Part shown: piece by piece, positions 10,515 to 25,588 of the stretch
Layout of the letters: every line of letters starts with the position of its first letter
Position numbering within the stretch: the stretch's first letter is position 1
From: Cichorium intybus
Taxonomy: Eukaryota; Streptophyta; Magnoliopsida; Asterales; Asteraceae
Assembly: GCA_023525715.1 (NCBI GenBank)
Contig: CM042011.1
Coordinates: 60,871,354 to 60,935,353, forward strand
Direction of reading: 5' to 3'
Length of the DNA stretch: 64,000 bases
Notes under the pieces: generated by a model
Seen by the model: the letters and a program-made list of their open reading frames with translations, nothing else
What the model was told of the DNA's origin: nothing
The model's database searches: none
Made by a program: the position numbers and the translations under genes

Positions 10515-12529
10515 CACAAGTGTAGAATGAGCATGGAAGTAAAAGAAATTATCGAATTTGGATGTGAAGCCAGAAACTTCTAATTTTTTTTTTTTTTAAA
10601 TCTGAGTAATTTGATCTGTATTTTTGAAGAATAACTCATTGGCATTGATATTATGCATGTCCCTCTTGAAAAATCTGAAAGAACTGTAAGCTCGATACTT
10701 CCCTTTCAGCAAATTCCGTTGTGTATATTTATTCAGTATGTACTAATCTACATTTTTTTATACAATATGTATGCAGAATAATCAGTGATTTATATGAGAA
10801 GGGTTCATAGTTTCCAAATCTAAGTAGCATGACAAACAAGGAAAAATTGTAAGTCATGACAGGGTTTAGAAATCTACTAAAATTCTTTAAATTTCAAGAC
10901 TGGTTCTTTTATCTTCAAAATCTTCGTGGATATTGAAGGATGTTAAGCAGCTTTAATATGACTGGGACAATTCCTGATTATCAGAAATATTCAAGATTGT
11001 GGCATATTTAATATTTACTAGCATCATCTTGAGCATTTCTTTGTGTGTATCTTTAGTTGTTCTTTAAATATCGTGATATATTCTTTCTCTTTCTATATTT
11101 ACATACACAGAGATTTTAGTTTCAACAATTTGGAAGGTGATATATAAAATCTAAAAGGACTATATGTGGTGAAGATGCAAGTAAGATGAGCATTTTTACC
11201 CTTTTCGCCCCTGTATCATTTGCTTCACCATGAGTTTTATACTTCCATAGTTATTTTTTTTTCTTGATAATCTTGTTCTCTATATTTTTGCCAGTATTCC
11301 GCTCGCAAGTAAGTTTCAACAAATAATTGAATAAGTTCAAAATTGTTGCTTGCGTAACTGTGGAATAAACAAATGACACTTTATTGAAAAGGAAAACAAA
11401 AATAAAAGAGACTGTAATCAATAATGACATGTTAGTTGGACCTAACTTTTTTATGGATGGATGATTGCACACAGCATTTCATAATAATATGTCACAGTGA
11501 TTGAAATAAGCAGAATTAGGGCAGGTTTAAAATAGAAGCAAGTTATATGATGTTCTGTATGATTCATACCTGAACATACACATACGTAGTCACACATGGA
11601 CATGTATACATGATTATGTGGTTTGGTGGTAAAGCTTGGTTCTGTTTGGGACCTCCCATAACATAGTTAAATCGCATTATTAATTAATATTCAGATTAAC
11701 GTTATCATAGTCACTTAGAAGTTGCTGATTTTCAAATCAACTTCAATATTTTGTTTACTCTAATGCTCGCATTGTCTACACTTTTTTCTGAAGTATCTAA
11801 ATTTCAAACACAAAGTGGAACAATTCTTCAAGATGAACAAAAGATTGATTTCAATGCGGAAGAGGACTTCCATGTCTAAAGTAGTGAACGTGCTCAATAT
11901 TGTTATACCAATATCAAAGATCCAAACATGAGTACAACTACATATCATGGTGAGTTCTGGTCTTAAGTGCCCATAAAGATAAGAAAGAGACTTGTTGTTT
12001 ATTATATTATATACGACTAAGTTTTCTTTCTTGATGTGTAGGTTTCTTTTTCCTCCTTCTTGTAACTTGGCATCCTGTTTTGTGTATTTGGGATGTCTTG
12101 TTGATGTTGTTTTTAATGAAAGGAAGAGAAATTATTAGACTCCTGTAGGTCCTGGCTTCATGAGTTCATCACTTGTGTGAATATAAAGAAAGAAAAAGTT
12201 GTGTTCGATCAAGAAAGAAAGGGAGGAGAGTCGGTTTTAAGTGTTGACCGACTACATCCTGACTTTGACCTTTCCCAAATTTTTACCCAATCGTCTAGGG
12301 CCAATAATTGGTTGACTAGTTTGGTTTTTACAACACAAGCCGTTGGTAATTTAGTTTCTATGATCCTTGTAGAATTTGATTAAGAGGGTAAAATAACAAT
12401 TGCAATGATAATACATTGTGATGAAGCGTATACATGTGTGAACTTGTAATAGTCATAATTAGTGCTTATGCATAACCATATTGATATGCTTACGATGTAA
12501 TTTTTGAATACTGCAACAACCTACTATCC
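10515..12529. other. Copy A sequence without a gene
   Basis: Paralogous to 26336-29400 of copy B. It contains a second, partial relative of the foldback 5' arm at about 11755-11850, indicating old tandem duplication inside the unit. About 87 bp near 10540-10626 are absent from B, between GAAG repeats. No ORF with a recognised domain. Confidence 0.6.
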
Positions 12530-13340
12530 ATTAACTATAAGACGGATTGGTAAAACTCCTTTTGGAAAATTCAAGAATAGAGTTGGAAAGTGCACTAGTA
12601 TACAATGGGATATTACCCACATTCTAAATCTGTGGGTAATAACACACGGACTAAATTCATGAGTATTTTCCCATGGATTTCCACAATTTTTGGAAATCCT
12701 AATGTGAAAGACAATTGTGAAATTCATTAGTAATCTGTGACAAAAAAATATATGGGAATTACCTACAAATTACCTGTATGTTTCAATATGCCAATCTTTT
12801 TTAGATTTCATATAACTTGTTTATTGGGCTAAATGTGCGAAATAGCATTGTACTTTCATTTTTATGTGTACTATTAAGTCATACTTTCATTTATGTTACA
12901 ACATTGTAATAGGAAGAAATGAAAGTACAATGCTATAATGAACAAATCAATGAAAGTATTGATTTGTTTGTTATATTTAAATTGTCTATAATAGTTACGA
13001 AAAAATATAGCTTTTTGGTATTAATTATAGAAAAGTATAGGTTTATATTTTCTGTATTAGATACATAAAATCTAGATATTGTGTAACTTTTAATTATATT
13101 AGATAATATGTTAAATTACCCACAGATTACTCACTAAAACTTCCGTGGGAAATCATATAAGTCTGCCATCCATCATCCATTAGTAACACATCCATGGGTA
13201 ATCCATAGCAAAGTTACCCATGGGTAATCTATAGGAAAACTTTCATGCTAATCCGTAGCAAAAATGTACATGGATAATTAGTTGCAAACATATCCCATGC
13301 ACATTTTACACACAAATTTGTGTCTGGGAAATTCATGGAT
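12530..13340. repeat. Cluster of TTACCCA/TGGGTAA inverted motifs
   Basis: Many copies of TTACCCAY and its complement TGGGTAAT occur in both orientations, some as TTACCCATGGGTAA palindromes. The same cluster is present in copy B (29400-29700 and 32040-32300) and copy C (39000-39250). Such dense short motifs resemble subterminal repeats of DNA transposons, for example CACTA elements, but I see no CACTA ends or transposase. The element type is therefore unassigned. Confidence 0.55.
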
Positions 13341-13937
13341 AAAACAGATTACCCATGGACGAGTCTGAAAACAAGAGTCGAGCTTTTAACGAGTGGAACC
13401 CGAGTAGCTCACAAGTAGCTCGACTCATTTACACCCCTATCAATGTTTGTGGACAAATGGGTTTTGTTTTTTTATAGGCGTACAAATTACGAGATGAGTT
13501 TAGCTTAAAATTAAGGAGTGTTTCCAACTGTAAGTATGTAAAAGGCCTCCTGAAGACCGGTTGTTATATTTTAATGCAAAAATGGAGGAACCAATTTCTT
13601 TCCTATTGGCTTCTTTATTCTTTTCGATTCTTCTTTAAGTTCTTTTTTAGTCATATTTCCCCAATAATATTTTTTTATCATAGTTAAGTTGGGTAGTTGA
13701 ATTATCTGGTTTTTGGGTTTCTTTTTCTATATACCTAACGATGGTGCCACTAAGAGCGAACAAATAAAAATGGCAGAAAATGGTTCCACTTTGTAACACG
13801 CCATACCAATTTTTAATTGTGTAAAGTATGAGCTTTGTAGTATCAAGATGTTTAATATTCCCAATGAACCAAACACAAAGGAAACTCAAAAACTAAAGAG
13901 ATTAAACAGGAAGATCCTAATGCCATGTTCTTCATTT

Positions 13938-14184
13938 AACTTCCATTCTATCAATTGTTTTTCTCAAGAATTGGAGCAGTAAATATACAATTTGAAGATT
14001 GGTAGACTTTGAAAGCAGAATTTTAAAACTCAATAGAGTAGCAATGTTCTATTGAGTTAATATGTTTGAAGGGATTGTTGTCGCTAAGATTTTGAGGAAT
14101 TTAACTCCAAGTTTTCAGTTTGTTGATATGTTTGAACGGACAGATGGGATCATTCCATGATTAATATGTTTGGAGGTGGTCAGG
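13938..14184. other. Short host spacer, no gene
   Basis: AT-rich sequence between the end of copy A and the solo LTR. Contains the motif AATATGTTTG several times. Confidence 0.5.
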
Positions 14185-17100
14185 TGTGACACCCCAATTT
14201 TTACCGTTTGTAAATACTATGGTTTTTCATAAAATTTCATAAATACAAAAATACGGTTTATCAAAAACCGACAATTTACATGTTTGAAAACAATGGGTGT
14301 ACAAATCCATATCAAAACTAACCATAGTAAGCAAGAAAAGGATTAAACCTTGCGTCCGAGATAGGAGCTATGTGGGCTCCACTCCAGTTAAACTTCATCA
14401 ATTATAGTATATTATTTGACCTGGAATACATGGCATAAAAATAAAATACGTAAGACAATAATGTCTCGTGAGTTACATGAGTTTTAGACTCAAACCTTTA
14501 ACTTCTTTTCCAACTTTTATAAAACTTATAACATAAACTTCTGTCAAAACTTTATAGAAATATCATACTATACTTGTTACTACTCGAAATCATTTCATAA
14601 CATACTTTACAAAAATAACCTCTTTCAAAGTTTCAAGATATTACCATACCAAAATGCTTAATTCCTTTCAAAATCATTTCATATCATCCTTTGCATAATT
14701 ACCTTCTTTCAAAACTTTATAATAGAATCATAATACAACTCTTTACTTTTCAAGAAAATCAATCTTTGACATACTTTACGAAAATAACATTGTTATTACT
14801 TTCTTTGACTGGTTTTATAAGCTCGCTGGATTTTTATACTTAGGGCTTTAATCACTATAAGTGATACCCCAAGTCTCTATGGCTAGAAAGAACGGATCAA
14901 TCCCCACCATAGAAGTGCTGAGGCGATCTACTTCGCGATGGGGCTTGCCCCCAGTAGACCCCTTACCTAACCCGGGAAGGTTGGAACATAGTTCCCTTAC
15001 TAACGTTGCTTGCTACAATTACCAGTCATACAAAAAAAACTTGCTACTTGCTTGAACATTTCTCATAAACACATAACTTGTGGCTAGGTGCCAAACTACA
15101 TTATTTTATGTCTTTATGGCTAGATGCCAAATATAGCTTTCATCACATAATTTTCATATATTTAAAATTTATAACTTTCGTCACATATGTAAAAATATGT
15201 TTTTATAACAATCTAAGCTTTATGTTAAATCATACTTTTCAACATCTTATGGCTATATGCCCTTCATACTCGAAAACGTATATAGTTTGTAACTAAAACA
15301 TACTTCTTAAACATCATGTGGCTATATGCCTATCCATACTTTCAAACATGTATAACTTGTATTCAAAATATACTTTCACATAATTGGTACTTAGACCAAC
15401 ATACTTTCACATAATATAATTTATAGTTCAAAACTTAGCTTCAAATATAGCATTATACTTTCACAAACAAGTTTGAAATAAAACTCTTGCACATAATTTC
15501 ACATATAAGATTTTATAAGCAGTCTTGAAAATACTTACTTGCCATGTACCCCAGAATGGGTAAAAATACTGCATGTACTCACCTCATGTATTGCTAGTAG
15601 TTTGACTACACATTCCTTGTATTTACACTCTTTTGATCCAAGGATCATTTGTCATGAACCTATAATTACATGTTATACATTAATATTCATTATATCTGAT
15701 TCTACAACTCATTAGAGTCCTTATGATACCAATATTGGTATCAATATAGATTATGGCTAGATAAAATCCTTTAAAACAACTTTTATATTCATTTTATACA
15801 TCTCCGGTGTACACGTATTGCTCTACAGTGCCCCCGGAGAGTTGTATTCTAAATTTCATATTTTTCCAGGACTTTTCATACCATCATGGACTTGTAGTTA
15901 AAGTTTGAAGTCATTTGGACATGTCTAGCATCAATTTCAAACTTTAAAAGTCCCTGAACAAGAGCACGACTCGTGCTCTTTTTGTGCTATGGGGAGCACG
16001 ACTCGTGCACATTGTAGAATGCTATTTCTTGGCTCTACAGTGGAGCACGACTCGTGCTTAGCCAAGGCAAAATAGGCACGACTCGTGCATAGTCTGCAGA
16101 CTGTGTTTTCAGTCCGATTTTTAAGCTGCAGACCTCTATTTTGACTCATTAAGTGCTTAATACTTATCTTAATCATTTTACTATCATTCTATGACTAAAA
16201 CCCTTGCTTTACATCAGGTTTTAAGCCATGGAATCACTAATTCCAATTCCAATTCTTTGAAAACCTGTTTTTGACATTTTTGGTCCAAAAATCCAAATTT
16301 CTGAAATTAACCACTTAGGAGTGTCTTAATACATCCTAAGTGATCATTTGGACTTAACAAAACTATAAAAACCAGTTTTGATCTTACAATCCCATGAACT
16401 AGGGTTCTTGAGCAAAAATCATCATTTTTCTCAATTTTCACATATTCTTTAACTAGAACATGTTCTTGTGATGATTTTGAGCAAGATGGATTGAATGATT
16501 ACATTGGAACCATGATTTCTGGAAAATCAGAAATCAAGGTTTGATTCCCGTTCAAGAAATTGAAGCTTAGTGTTTGAAAACCCTACCTCTTGAAGCTTGG
16601 AATCACCCATTCCAAAGTTTCTCTTTTGATTCCTTTGAAGAATTTCTCTAGCTTCTTGATCTTCCATGCTCTTCTCTTGCTTTCTCTCTCGATCTCTCTC
16701 TAGCCTCTTCTGAAAACTTCTGGAGAATGAGAGTTAAATTACTCTCATTTATATTTAATTTTTATAACATATTTACACTTTAAACCCTCTCTTCTTTCCT
16801 TTTGTTCAAAACTAGTCCCAAGGTTCAAATCTTTGCAAACCAAGTTCCATTAACTACCATCTTAACATTTTCTTAACATTTTGGTCATTTCTAAGTCAAA
16901 TGACCATTTTGCCCTTTTTGATTAAATTTCACTATTCACGCGGTAAAATTCCAAATTTCACCTAAACTTTTATTTCTTGTCATATTATTTTACAAACACA
17001 TATTATTTTACATAATAGTCTTATAATGGATCAAAAGACCATTTTACCCTTCTTATGGTAAAATGACCAAATTACCCTTTTTCATCATCTTTCTCCAAAC

Positions 17101-17213
17101 TCTTGGAAATTTTGCTACAATTCTCAATAAATTATTTTAAGACTTTCAATATATTTTAACCTTTCTCTTATTTATTTTCTCGAATATAAATTCAAGATTT
17201 TTGGGTCGTTACA
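14185..17213 (-). mobile_element. Solo LTR, Ty3/gypsy Tekay-type
   Basis: A 3,029-bp LTR begins TGTGACACCCC and ends GGGTCGTTACA, ends typical of the long LTRs of Tekay chromoviruses. It is flanked by an exact 5-bp target duplication, TCAGG (14180-14184 and 17214-17218), with no internal region. It is therefore a solo LTR left by LTR-LTR recombination. A TATA box (ATATAAATGAGAG) lies on the minus strand near 16748-16758, followed by a purine-rich leader, suggesting minus orientation. A palindromic motif cluster lies inside at 15962-16089. Confidence 0.93.
15962..16089. repeat. Four-copy GCACGACTCGTGC palindrome cluster in LTR
   Basis: Four copies of GCACGACTCGTGC, three inside the longer palindrome GAGCACGACTCGTGCTC, start near 15962, 15994, 16043 and 16075. 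They are much more GC-rich than the rest of the LTR and stay similar while spacers differ. Possible roles are protein binding or RNA hairpins in the U3/R region; this is inference. Confidence 0.8.
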
Positions 17214-17218
17214 TCAGG

Positions 17219-17398
17219 GATGACCCCATTGATCCGATTTCACTTTCTCTACAAGTATCAAGCCTTAATTCCTTCTTCTCAGCAAAATATTTTGTGTTTA
17301 TTTATTGTACCGGGTCTTGAAGGTCTTTTGTTTGAAGTGTCTCGATTTGGTGGTCTCCATACATCAGGATCATCCATTGAAGGAGCATTGGAAGATGT
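17219..17398 (+). other. Host sequence left of Copia-1, unrecognised ORF
   Basis: Together with 22229-22573 this was one stretch before Copia-1 inserted. An open frame from 17220 reaches the insertion point and would stop six codons into the right flank. About 67 residues, no recognised domain, so I do not call a gene. The right flank is AT-rich and has no gene either. Confidence 0.4.
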
Positions 17399-17589
17399 TG
17401 TTTGAGAGAGAAAAACTCAATAGTTTATTAAAACTCTCTGAAGTGATACAATACAACGAAGGAAAAGTTCTAACTATATACTAACTACCAACTAACATGA
17501 CAAACTAACTACCAACAACCTTTAACAAACTTTGTACACGTGTCATAACTACTTTCTAACAGCTAAATACATATTAAGTTAGCTTAACA
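17399..17589 (-). repeat. Copia-1 3' LTR (outer end deleted)
   Basis: Nearly identical to 22021-22228 but lacking about 17-20 bp at its outer end. The inner boundary is TTAACA, followed by the pyrimidine run CCCCCGTC, which is the complement of the polypurine tract. Confidence 0.9.
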
Positions 17590-17596
17590 GCCCCCG

Positions 17597-18295
17597 TCAA
17601 GTTGGTGGGTATGACAATACACCCAGCTTGGACAAAACATCTTTATGTCGAGGTCCAGACAAAGTCTTCGTAAAAATGTCGGCTAGTTGATTGGTTGTTG
17701 ACACATGAGACAAGGAAATCAGCCCACTTTGTAATTTTTCCCGAACGAAGTGACAGTCAAGCTCGATATGCTTGGTTCGTTCGTGAAACACAGGATTTTT
17801 CGCTATATATATAGCCGCTTTGTTATCACATCGAAGAGGAACAGGAGTGATATTCTGAACATCTAATTCATGAAGTAATCTACTCAACATGGCTAGTTCT
17901 GAACAAATTCGACGCATGGAGCGGTATTCGGCTTCAGCAGATGACAAGGACACAGTAACTTGCTTTTTCGATTTCCAAGACAAAGGGGATCCTCCGAATA
18001 ACACAAAAAATCCACTTACAGAACGTCGAGTAACTGGACATGCAGCCCAGTCACTATCGCAATAAGCTTCAAGTGCAAAAGTGGAATTATCATTAAGAAA
18101 AATGCCTTGAGTAGCTGGGTTCTTAACGTATTGTAGAACATGAAGAGCTGCAGAATAGTGAGCTTCACAAGGCCTTTGGTTGAATTGACTTAAGTGCTGA
18201 ACACTAAAAGACAAGTCAGGTCTGGTATGCAGAAGGAAGTTGAGCTTGCCAATCAATTGACGATAAACAGTAGGTTCGGATAAAGGATTATCCAT
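17597..18295 (-). pseudogene. Copia-1 RNase H domain
   Basis: C-terminal part of the Copia polyprotein, which degrades the RNA strand during cDNA synthesis. Readable family motifs are YCDSDWA, SVSGF, SLSSAEAEYRSM, LRCDNKAAI and HIELDCHFVRE, ending near the typical ADIFTK block. One in-frame TAA at 18302-18304 separates it from the reverse transcriptase frame upstream, so the two were one reading frame before that nonsense change. Confidence 0.93.
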
Positions 18296-18301
18296 GTCAA
18301 T

Positions 18302-19843
18302 TTACAAACGTAAGCCTGTGGGAAGAGGTGCAGAAATGGAGTCGCATTGGGTTACTGAATAAGCTTGTAAAAGATCTTGAACAAACTTGTGTTGAGTCAC
18401 AATCATGCCTCCTTCGGTTTCATTAAATTCCAAGCCAAGGAATTGATGAATATAACCCAAGTCTTTGATTTTAAAGCTATCATTGAGAAAGGTCTTTAAG
18501 AAAATAATCTCACCCTCATTATTTCCAGTAACCAATATATCATCGATGTAAATAGCAACAATGATGATGGTATCGTCAACATATTTCAAGAATAATGAAT
18601 GGTCGTTGAGAGAGTGTTTGAATCCTTGTGACTGAAGTGCCATAGACAGCTTAGAATACCACTTACGGGATGCCTGTTTAAGACCATATAACGACTTGCG
18701 AAGAAGACAAACGTGAGAAGAGGATTCAACTAGAAGACCAGGGGGAGCCTTCATGTAAACTTCTTCATGAAGGTCCCCATGTAAAAAAGCGTTGTTGACA
18801 TCAAATTGATGGACTTTCCACCTCTTTTTAACTGCAAGAGCAACAATAGCACGAACAGTAGTGAACTTGACGACCGGAGAAAACGTCTCATGAAAGTCTA
18901 TCCCATGTTTTTGAGTAAATCCTTTGGCAACCAATCGTGCTTTGTAGCGTTCGATGGTTCCATCAGACCGATACTTAATCTTATAGACCCAACGACAGGA
19001 AATTGGTCGCTTTCCTTTGGGTAATTTTACAATATCCCAAGTGTGATTAGCTTCAAGAGCTTGAAATTCATTGGGCATAGCAGTTTCCCATTCAGGAATT
19101 CCTTTTGCATTATGGTAAAATGCAGGTTCATGATTAAGAAGAGTAGCATTGAGTGCAAATGTAATACCAGATGAAGATATACAAGGAATGGGAGATAAAG
19201 GATCATTAATACAGAAATTAGTAATTATGTGGAAACACTGTGAAGAAGGTGAAGATAATGCATGATTACAAACATAATCATTGAGATGAATAGGAGGTTG
19301 AACAATCCTAGTTGTTCGTCTTAAAGGAACAATCAAGTTTGGAATAGGAGGGGCATTTTCGGTATTATCAGGAGTTGGATTAGTCACAGGAGAATTGGTA
19401 GGTGAGGAATCAATGGTAAAGTCAGAAGAAGAAGTTGGTATATATGAGGGACTAGAAGAAGATTTAAAAGAAAGAGAAGAAGTAACTAATGGAAAATTGT
19501 CTTCAAAAAACTTAACATCCCTTGAAACAAATAATTGGCTAGTTTCCAAATTAAGTAATTTATAAGCCTTTTGACCATAGGGATATCCTAAGAAAATGAA
19601 TTTAGTTGCACGAGGTTGAAACTTATCTTTAGATACAGCACTGGGAGAAGCATGACATAAACAGCCAAAAGCTTTTAAGTAATTAAGTTGAGGCTGTTTA
19701 TCATAAAGAGCTTGATATGGTGATTTATAAGAAAGAGGTTTAGTAGGCATTCTATTGATAAGATGAGTGGTAGTTTTGATGCATTCCCCCCAAAATTTAC
19801 AACCAACATCAGATTGAAAGTAAAGAGCACGAGATGTTTCCAA
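18302..19843 (-). pseudogene. Copia-1 integrase C-terminus and reverse transcriptase
   Basis: The frame begins in the integrase C-terminal region (HLINRMP, FGCLCHAS) and continues into the RVT_2 reverse transcriptase (WVYKIKYRSDG, VARLVAKGFTQ-like region, FDVNNAFLHGDL). The active-site block is YIDDILVTG, the usual YVDD variant. It is joined upstream to the integrase core by frame changes near 19840-19890 and ends in the TAA at 18302-18304. Confidence 0.95.
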
Positions 19844-20445
19844 AATTTGTTTATGTTTCCTTTCAACAAGTCCATTTTGTTGAGGTCTATAAGGAATAAA
19901 TTTTGATGTAATATACCATGCTTGGTATAAAAATCAATTCCATCTTAACTAGTACCGGGTTCATATGCATTGTCAGTTCGAATAACCTTAATGACAATGC
20001 CAAACTGAGTTTTAATGAGATGAACAAAGCTTTTGATAACAGACATCGCATAACTTTTATGAGAAATAAGATGTGTCCATGTAAATCTGCTGAAATTGTC
20101 AACAATGGTTACAAAATATTTATGACCATCATAGGTAGAATGCTTCTAGGGCCCCCATACATCGATATGAACTAAATCAAATGGATGGGACGAGACAGAT
20201 ATGCTGTTTGGAAAGGGCAATTTGTGATGTTTTGATTGGGAACATATCAAACAAGGTTCAATACATTGATTATCAATAGTAGAAGAAACAAGAGACAATA
20301 TCTTGAGTTTATTAACAGACAAATGTCCAAATCGTTTATGCCACAACTTTGTATCAAACAAATTTACAGAAGACATAGCAGAAGACTGATTACAAGGCAT
20401 AAGACTTGAAAAATAAAATTGAAATGAAAGACTAGTTTTGATATC
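19844..20445 (-). pseudogene. Copia-1 GAG-pre-integrase and integrase core, frameshifted
   Basis: The 20146-20400 part holds the pre-integrase zinc-binding block (HKRFGH followed by CLICSQSK) and the first integrase strand (FDLVHIDVWGP). Downstream the core is split over at least two frames (19887-20105, then 19675-19875), so indels have destroyed the D,D-35-E core. A stop at 20446-20448 separates it from gag-protease. Confidence 0.85.
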
Positions 20446-21933
20446 CTAATGATCGAAGACATAGAGATCATTAATACGTTTGCCAAGAATGCTAAGGGAC
20501 AGATTACTCTTTGACGAACGGTCCTGCATTAGACACTCTTCATCAGTGAGAATCAAAAAAGTTTTAAGATGAGAAACAAGCTTAGTAACAGATAGAAGAT
20601 TGTAATTGAAACAAGGAACGAAAAGAACATTGTGTAATGTAATGGAATTATGAAGAATTACATCACCAGAAAAAGAAACGAAAGTATGTGCTCCGTTAGG
20701 TAGCCCAATCGAGTGAGGCTGATCGAGTTTAGTGAGAGAGGAAACGAAGGTTTTATTAGAACACATATGGTCAGTGGCACCTAAATCAATGATCCAAGAG
20801 TAATGTGTTCGTAATAAAGCTGCTGATCGGTATACATTTGCAATAAAATGCTTGAAAGAAAAAGGAGATTTACCTTCATTAGCAAGAGCACCATCTGTAA
20901 TGATCGAATTAACTTGACTTATTGGAGAATTTGATCCAACATTGTTCGAGTTGATTAATTGAATGAGATGTTGGTATTGATCTTGGGATATAGCAGGTGA
21001 AGCGGTAACAGCTTGAGCAGACGATTGATTTTCCTGAGAAGGCGTATCTGCACGTTTTGATTTAGTAAATTTGAAATTGGATGGAAATCCAATTAAACGA
21101 TAACACTGAGATTTTGTGTGGCCCGGCTTCTTACAATGATTACAGGTTAACGATTTCTTGTAATTGTTTGTTGAATCGGATGGCGAAGAAGAAACATGCA
21201 TAGCTATAGCTTCAGGATTGACTGTACGAGGTGAAGTATGGATTTCTCTTTGGCGTTCTTCCTGAGTAATGATGGAATAAGCCGTAGATACTGAAGGGAG
21301 TGGTTTCATCATTAAGATCTGAGCCCTAATTGCTTTGTACGAATCATGTAATCCCATGAGCAGTTGAATTAACTATTGATCCTCAAGATATTTAGCGAGA
21401 CCTGCCGTAGCTCCACATGAACAGTCTGGCAAGGCTTGAACAATACGTAATTCATCCCAGATTTTTGACAATTTGGTGAAATATGTTGAGAAGTCATCGG
21501 AATTTTGTGAAATGGAATAAAGCTGCTGATGAATTTGATAGATCAATGCTCCATCTAACTGAGCATAACGCTGATCTAGTTCTTTCCAGATATCTCGAGC
21601 AGATTGCAGAAACAATACACTATCAGCGATGTTCTTTTGAAGCGAATTGAGGATCCAACTGATGACCATTGAGTTGACTCGAAATTAGTTAGAATACTCT
21701 TTAGAAGCTTGAGACGGCCGAACAATTGTACCATCCACAAATCCGTATTTATTTTTAGCAGCTAAAGCTATCGTCATAGATCTCTTCCATGCCATGAATC
21801 CAACACCATTGAAGATGTTAGAAACTAAAATTGCTCCTGGATTGTCTGAAGATCCCAAATAGTATGGATTAGAAATATCATTGCCGGAGGAATTGCTAAC
21901 AGGTGGACTGTTTTGAGATTGTGAGCCAGACAT
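20446..21933 (-). pseudogene. Copia-1 gag and protease
   Basis: The natural start is probably the ATG at 21931-21933 (MSGSQSQ). The copia gag block NPYYLGSSDNPGA is near its N-terminus. A zinc knuckle (CNHCKKPGHTKSQC) precedes the protease, whose catalytic site reads IIDLGATDHM instead of the usual DSGA or DTGA. Two in-frame stops, near 21685 and 21373, interrupt an otherwise continuous frame, so no full gag is made. Confidence 0.9.
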
Positions 21934-22008
21934 GATGATTTGGATGAACGAGAGAGACGAAATAATCGAAGAAAGGATGAAGAACAAATTAACAAGATCT
22001 TGTTAATT

Positions 22009-22228
22009 GCTCTGATACCATGTTTGACAGAGAGAAAGGTTTGAGAGAGAAAAACTCAACAGTTTATTAAAACTCTCTGAAGTGATACAATACAACGAAG
22101 GAAAAGTTCTAACTATATACTAACTACCAACTAACATGACAAGCTAACTACCAACAACCTTTAACAAACTTTGTACACATGTCATAACTACTTTCTAACA
22201 GCTAAATACATATTAAGATAGCTTAACA
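22009..22228 (-). repeat. Copia-1 primer binding site and 5' LTR
   Basis: The 12-nt sequence at 22009-22020 is the perfect complement of the initiator-Met tRNA 3' end. The 208-bp LTR at 22021-22228 opens TGTTTGACAG and closes TTAACA. Sequence beyond it (GTTGG) returns to the host flank. Confidence 0.93.
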
Positions 22229-22573
22229 GTTGGTTACTCATCTAATTGAACTTCTACCGCTGCCGTCCCAATCTTACCGCCAGAAACCACAACAACAACA
22301 TCTATTTTTCCTTCTTTTTTCTCATCCCTTCAGCTTCTCCCTTTTCATTTATGGAGAAGTTTCTTTTTCTGAATTGTAAAAAAGGAGCAAAGCAAAAAAT
22401 ACAAGGTCACTGTATATCCTTATTTTTTGGTTTAAGATTTCATATGGTTTTTTATATATTTTATTTGATTGCATATGGAAGTCAGCATCATGAAGGTAAT
22501 CAATGTTTTCCTTGATGCTTCACACTCATACGTGTTTGGTGCTTAGCACTTTGATTTCACATATTATTTTTTC

Positions 22574-23184
22574 CAGTGTTGTAAAAGTCGGCCGAGGCGA
22601 CCGCCTAGGCGCTAGGCGGACGAGTTCTGCCTACGATTAGTGGTAGGCGGTCAAGTTAGGCGGATTTGGTCAACGGCGGTCAAAATCGGGTTTAGGCGGT
22701 CCTAGGCGGGTCTGGGCGGGTCTAGGCGGCAAATTTTTCAATTTTTCCAAATTCAAAAGTTTCAGTTTTTCAAAATCTTCAAAATTTTCAAAAATTTTCA
22801 AAATTCCAAAATTTTCAAAAATTATCAAATTCTAAAAAAAATCAAAATTTTAGATTTTTAAAATTTAAATTTAGAAAATGTCATTAATTATGATAATCGG
22901 TGGTTAAGTTACGATTATTGATTATTAAAATTGTCAAAAATATCATTAATTAGTCTAAACATTCTGATGTTTGATTACTTACATATTTAAACACTTCGAT
23001 TTGTCAAATTTTTATGTTTGTTTATTCATTTTGTAGGGATATATGTAATATATAAATTTAAAAAAAATAAAATTTGTAACAATTAATACTCTCCGCCTAG
23101 GCGCCGACTAGTCCTCGCCTAGACCGACTAGTCCTAGGCCCCAGTCGACCGCCCGCCTACCGCCTAGCGACTTCTACAACCTTG
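22574..23184. mobile_element. Non-autonomous hAT element, copy 1
   Basis: A 611-bp element with CAGTGTTGTAAAAGTCG at the left end and the complement of CAAGGTTGTAGAAGTCG at the right, both CARNG-type hAT ends. It is flanked by an exact 8-bp target duplication, ATTTTTTC (22566-22573 and 23185-23192). Both subterminal regions are GC-rich arrays of TAGGCGG and CCTAGGCG motifs, and the centre is AT-rich with no transposase frame. Closely related to 24369-24965. Confidence 0.93.
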
Positions 23185-23192
23185 ATTTTTTC

Positions 23193-25588
<2,396 letters not shown>

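Larger units (their letters stand above)
4535..13937. repeat. Segmental duplication copy A
   Basis: After removing the LINE at 4882-10203, this interval aligns along most of its length with 25589-32792 (copy B), with indels and scattered substitutions. The alignment starts near AAATATGTTCGTTA and ends near CCATGTTCTTCATTT in both copies. Copy A lacks both B Helitrons and a block like 29640-29885 of B. The shared sequence has no recognised protein gene but contains a long foldback at 10368-10514. Confidence 0.85.
17399..22228 (-). mobile_element. Copia-1 retrotransposon, decayed, minus strand
   Basis: A 4.8-kb Ty1/copia element with short LTRs at 17399-17589 and 22021-22228. A perfect initiator-Met tRNA primer site (TGGTATCAGAGC on the minus strand, 22009-22020) abuts the right LTR, so the right LTR is the 5' LTR. 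Domain order on the minus strand is gag, protease, integrase, reverse transcriptase, RNase H. Several stops and frame changes make it inactive. The right flank starts GTTGG, but the left flank reads GTTG directly into TTTGAG, so about 20 bp including the left LTR terminus were lost. Confidence 0.95.

Noticed and set aside
17219..17398. Host gene exon disrupted by Copia-1
   Set aside because: The pre-insertion frame would be about 67 codons with no domain; not supported as a gene.
22574..23184. GC-rich regulatory island or gene promoter
   Set aside because: CARNG inverted ends and the exact 8-bp duplication show it is a hAT element.
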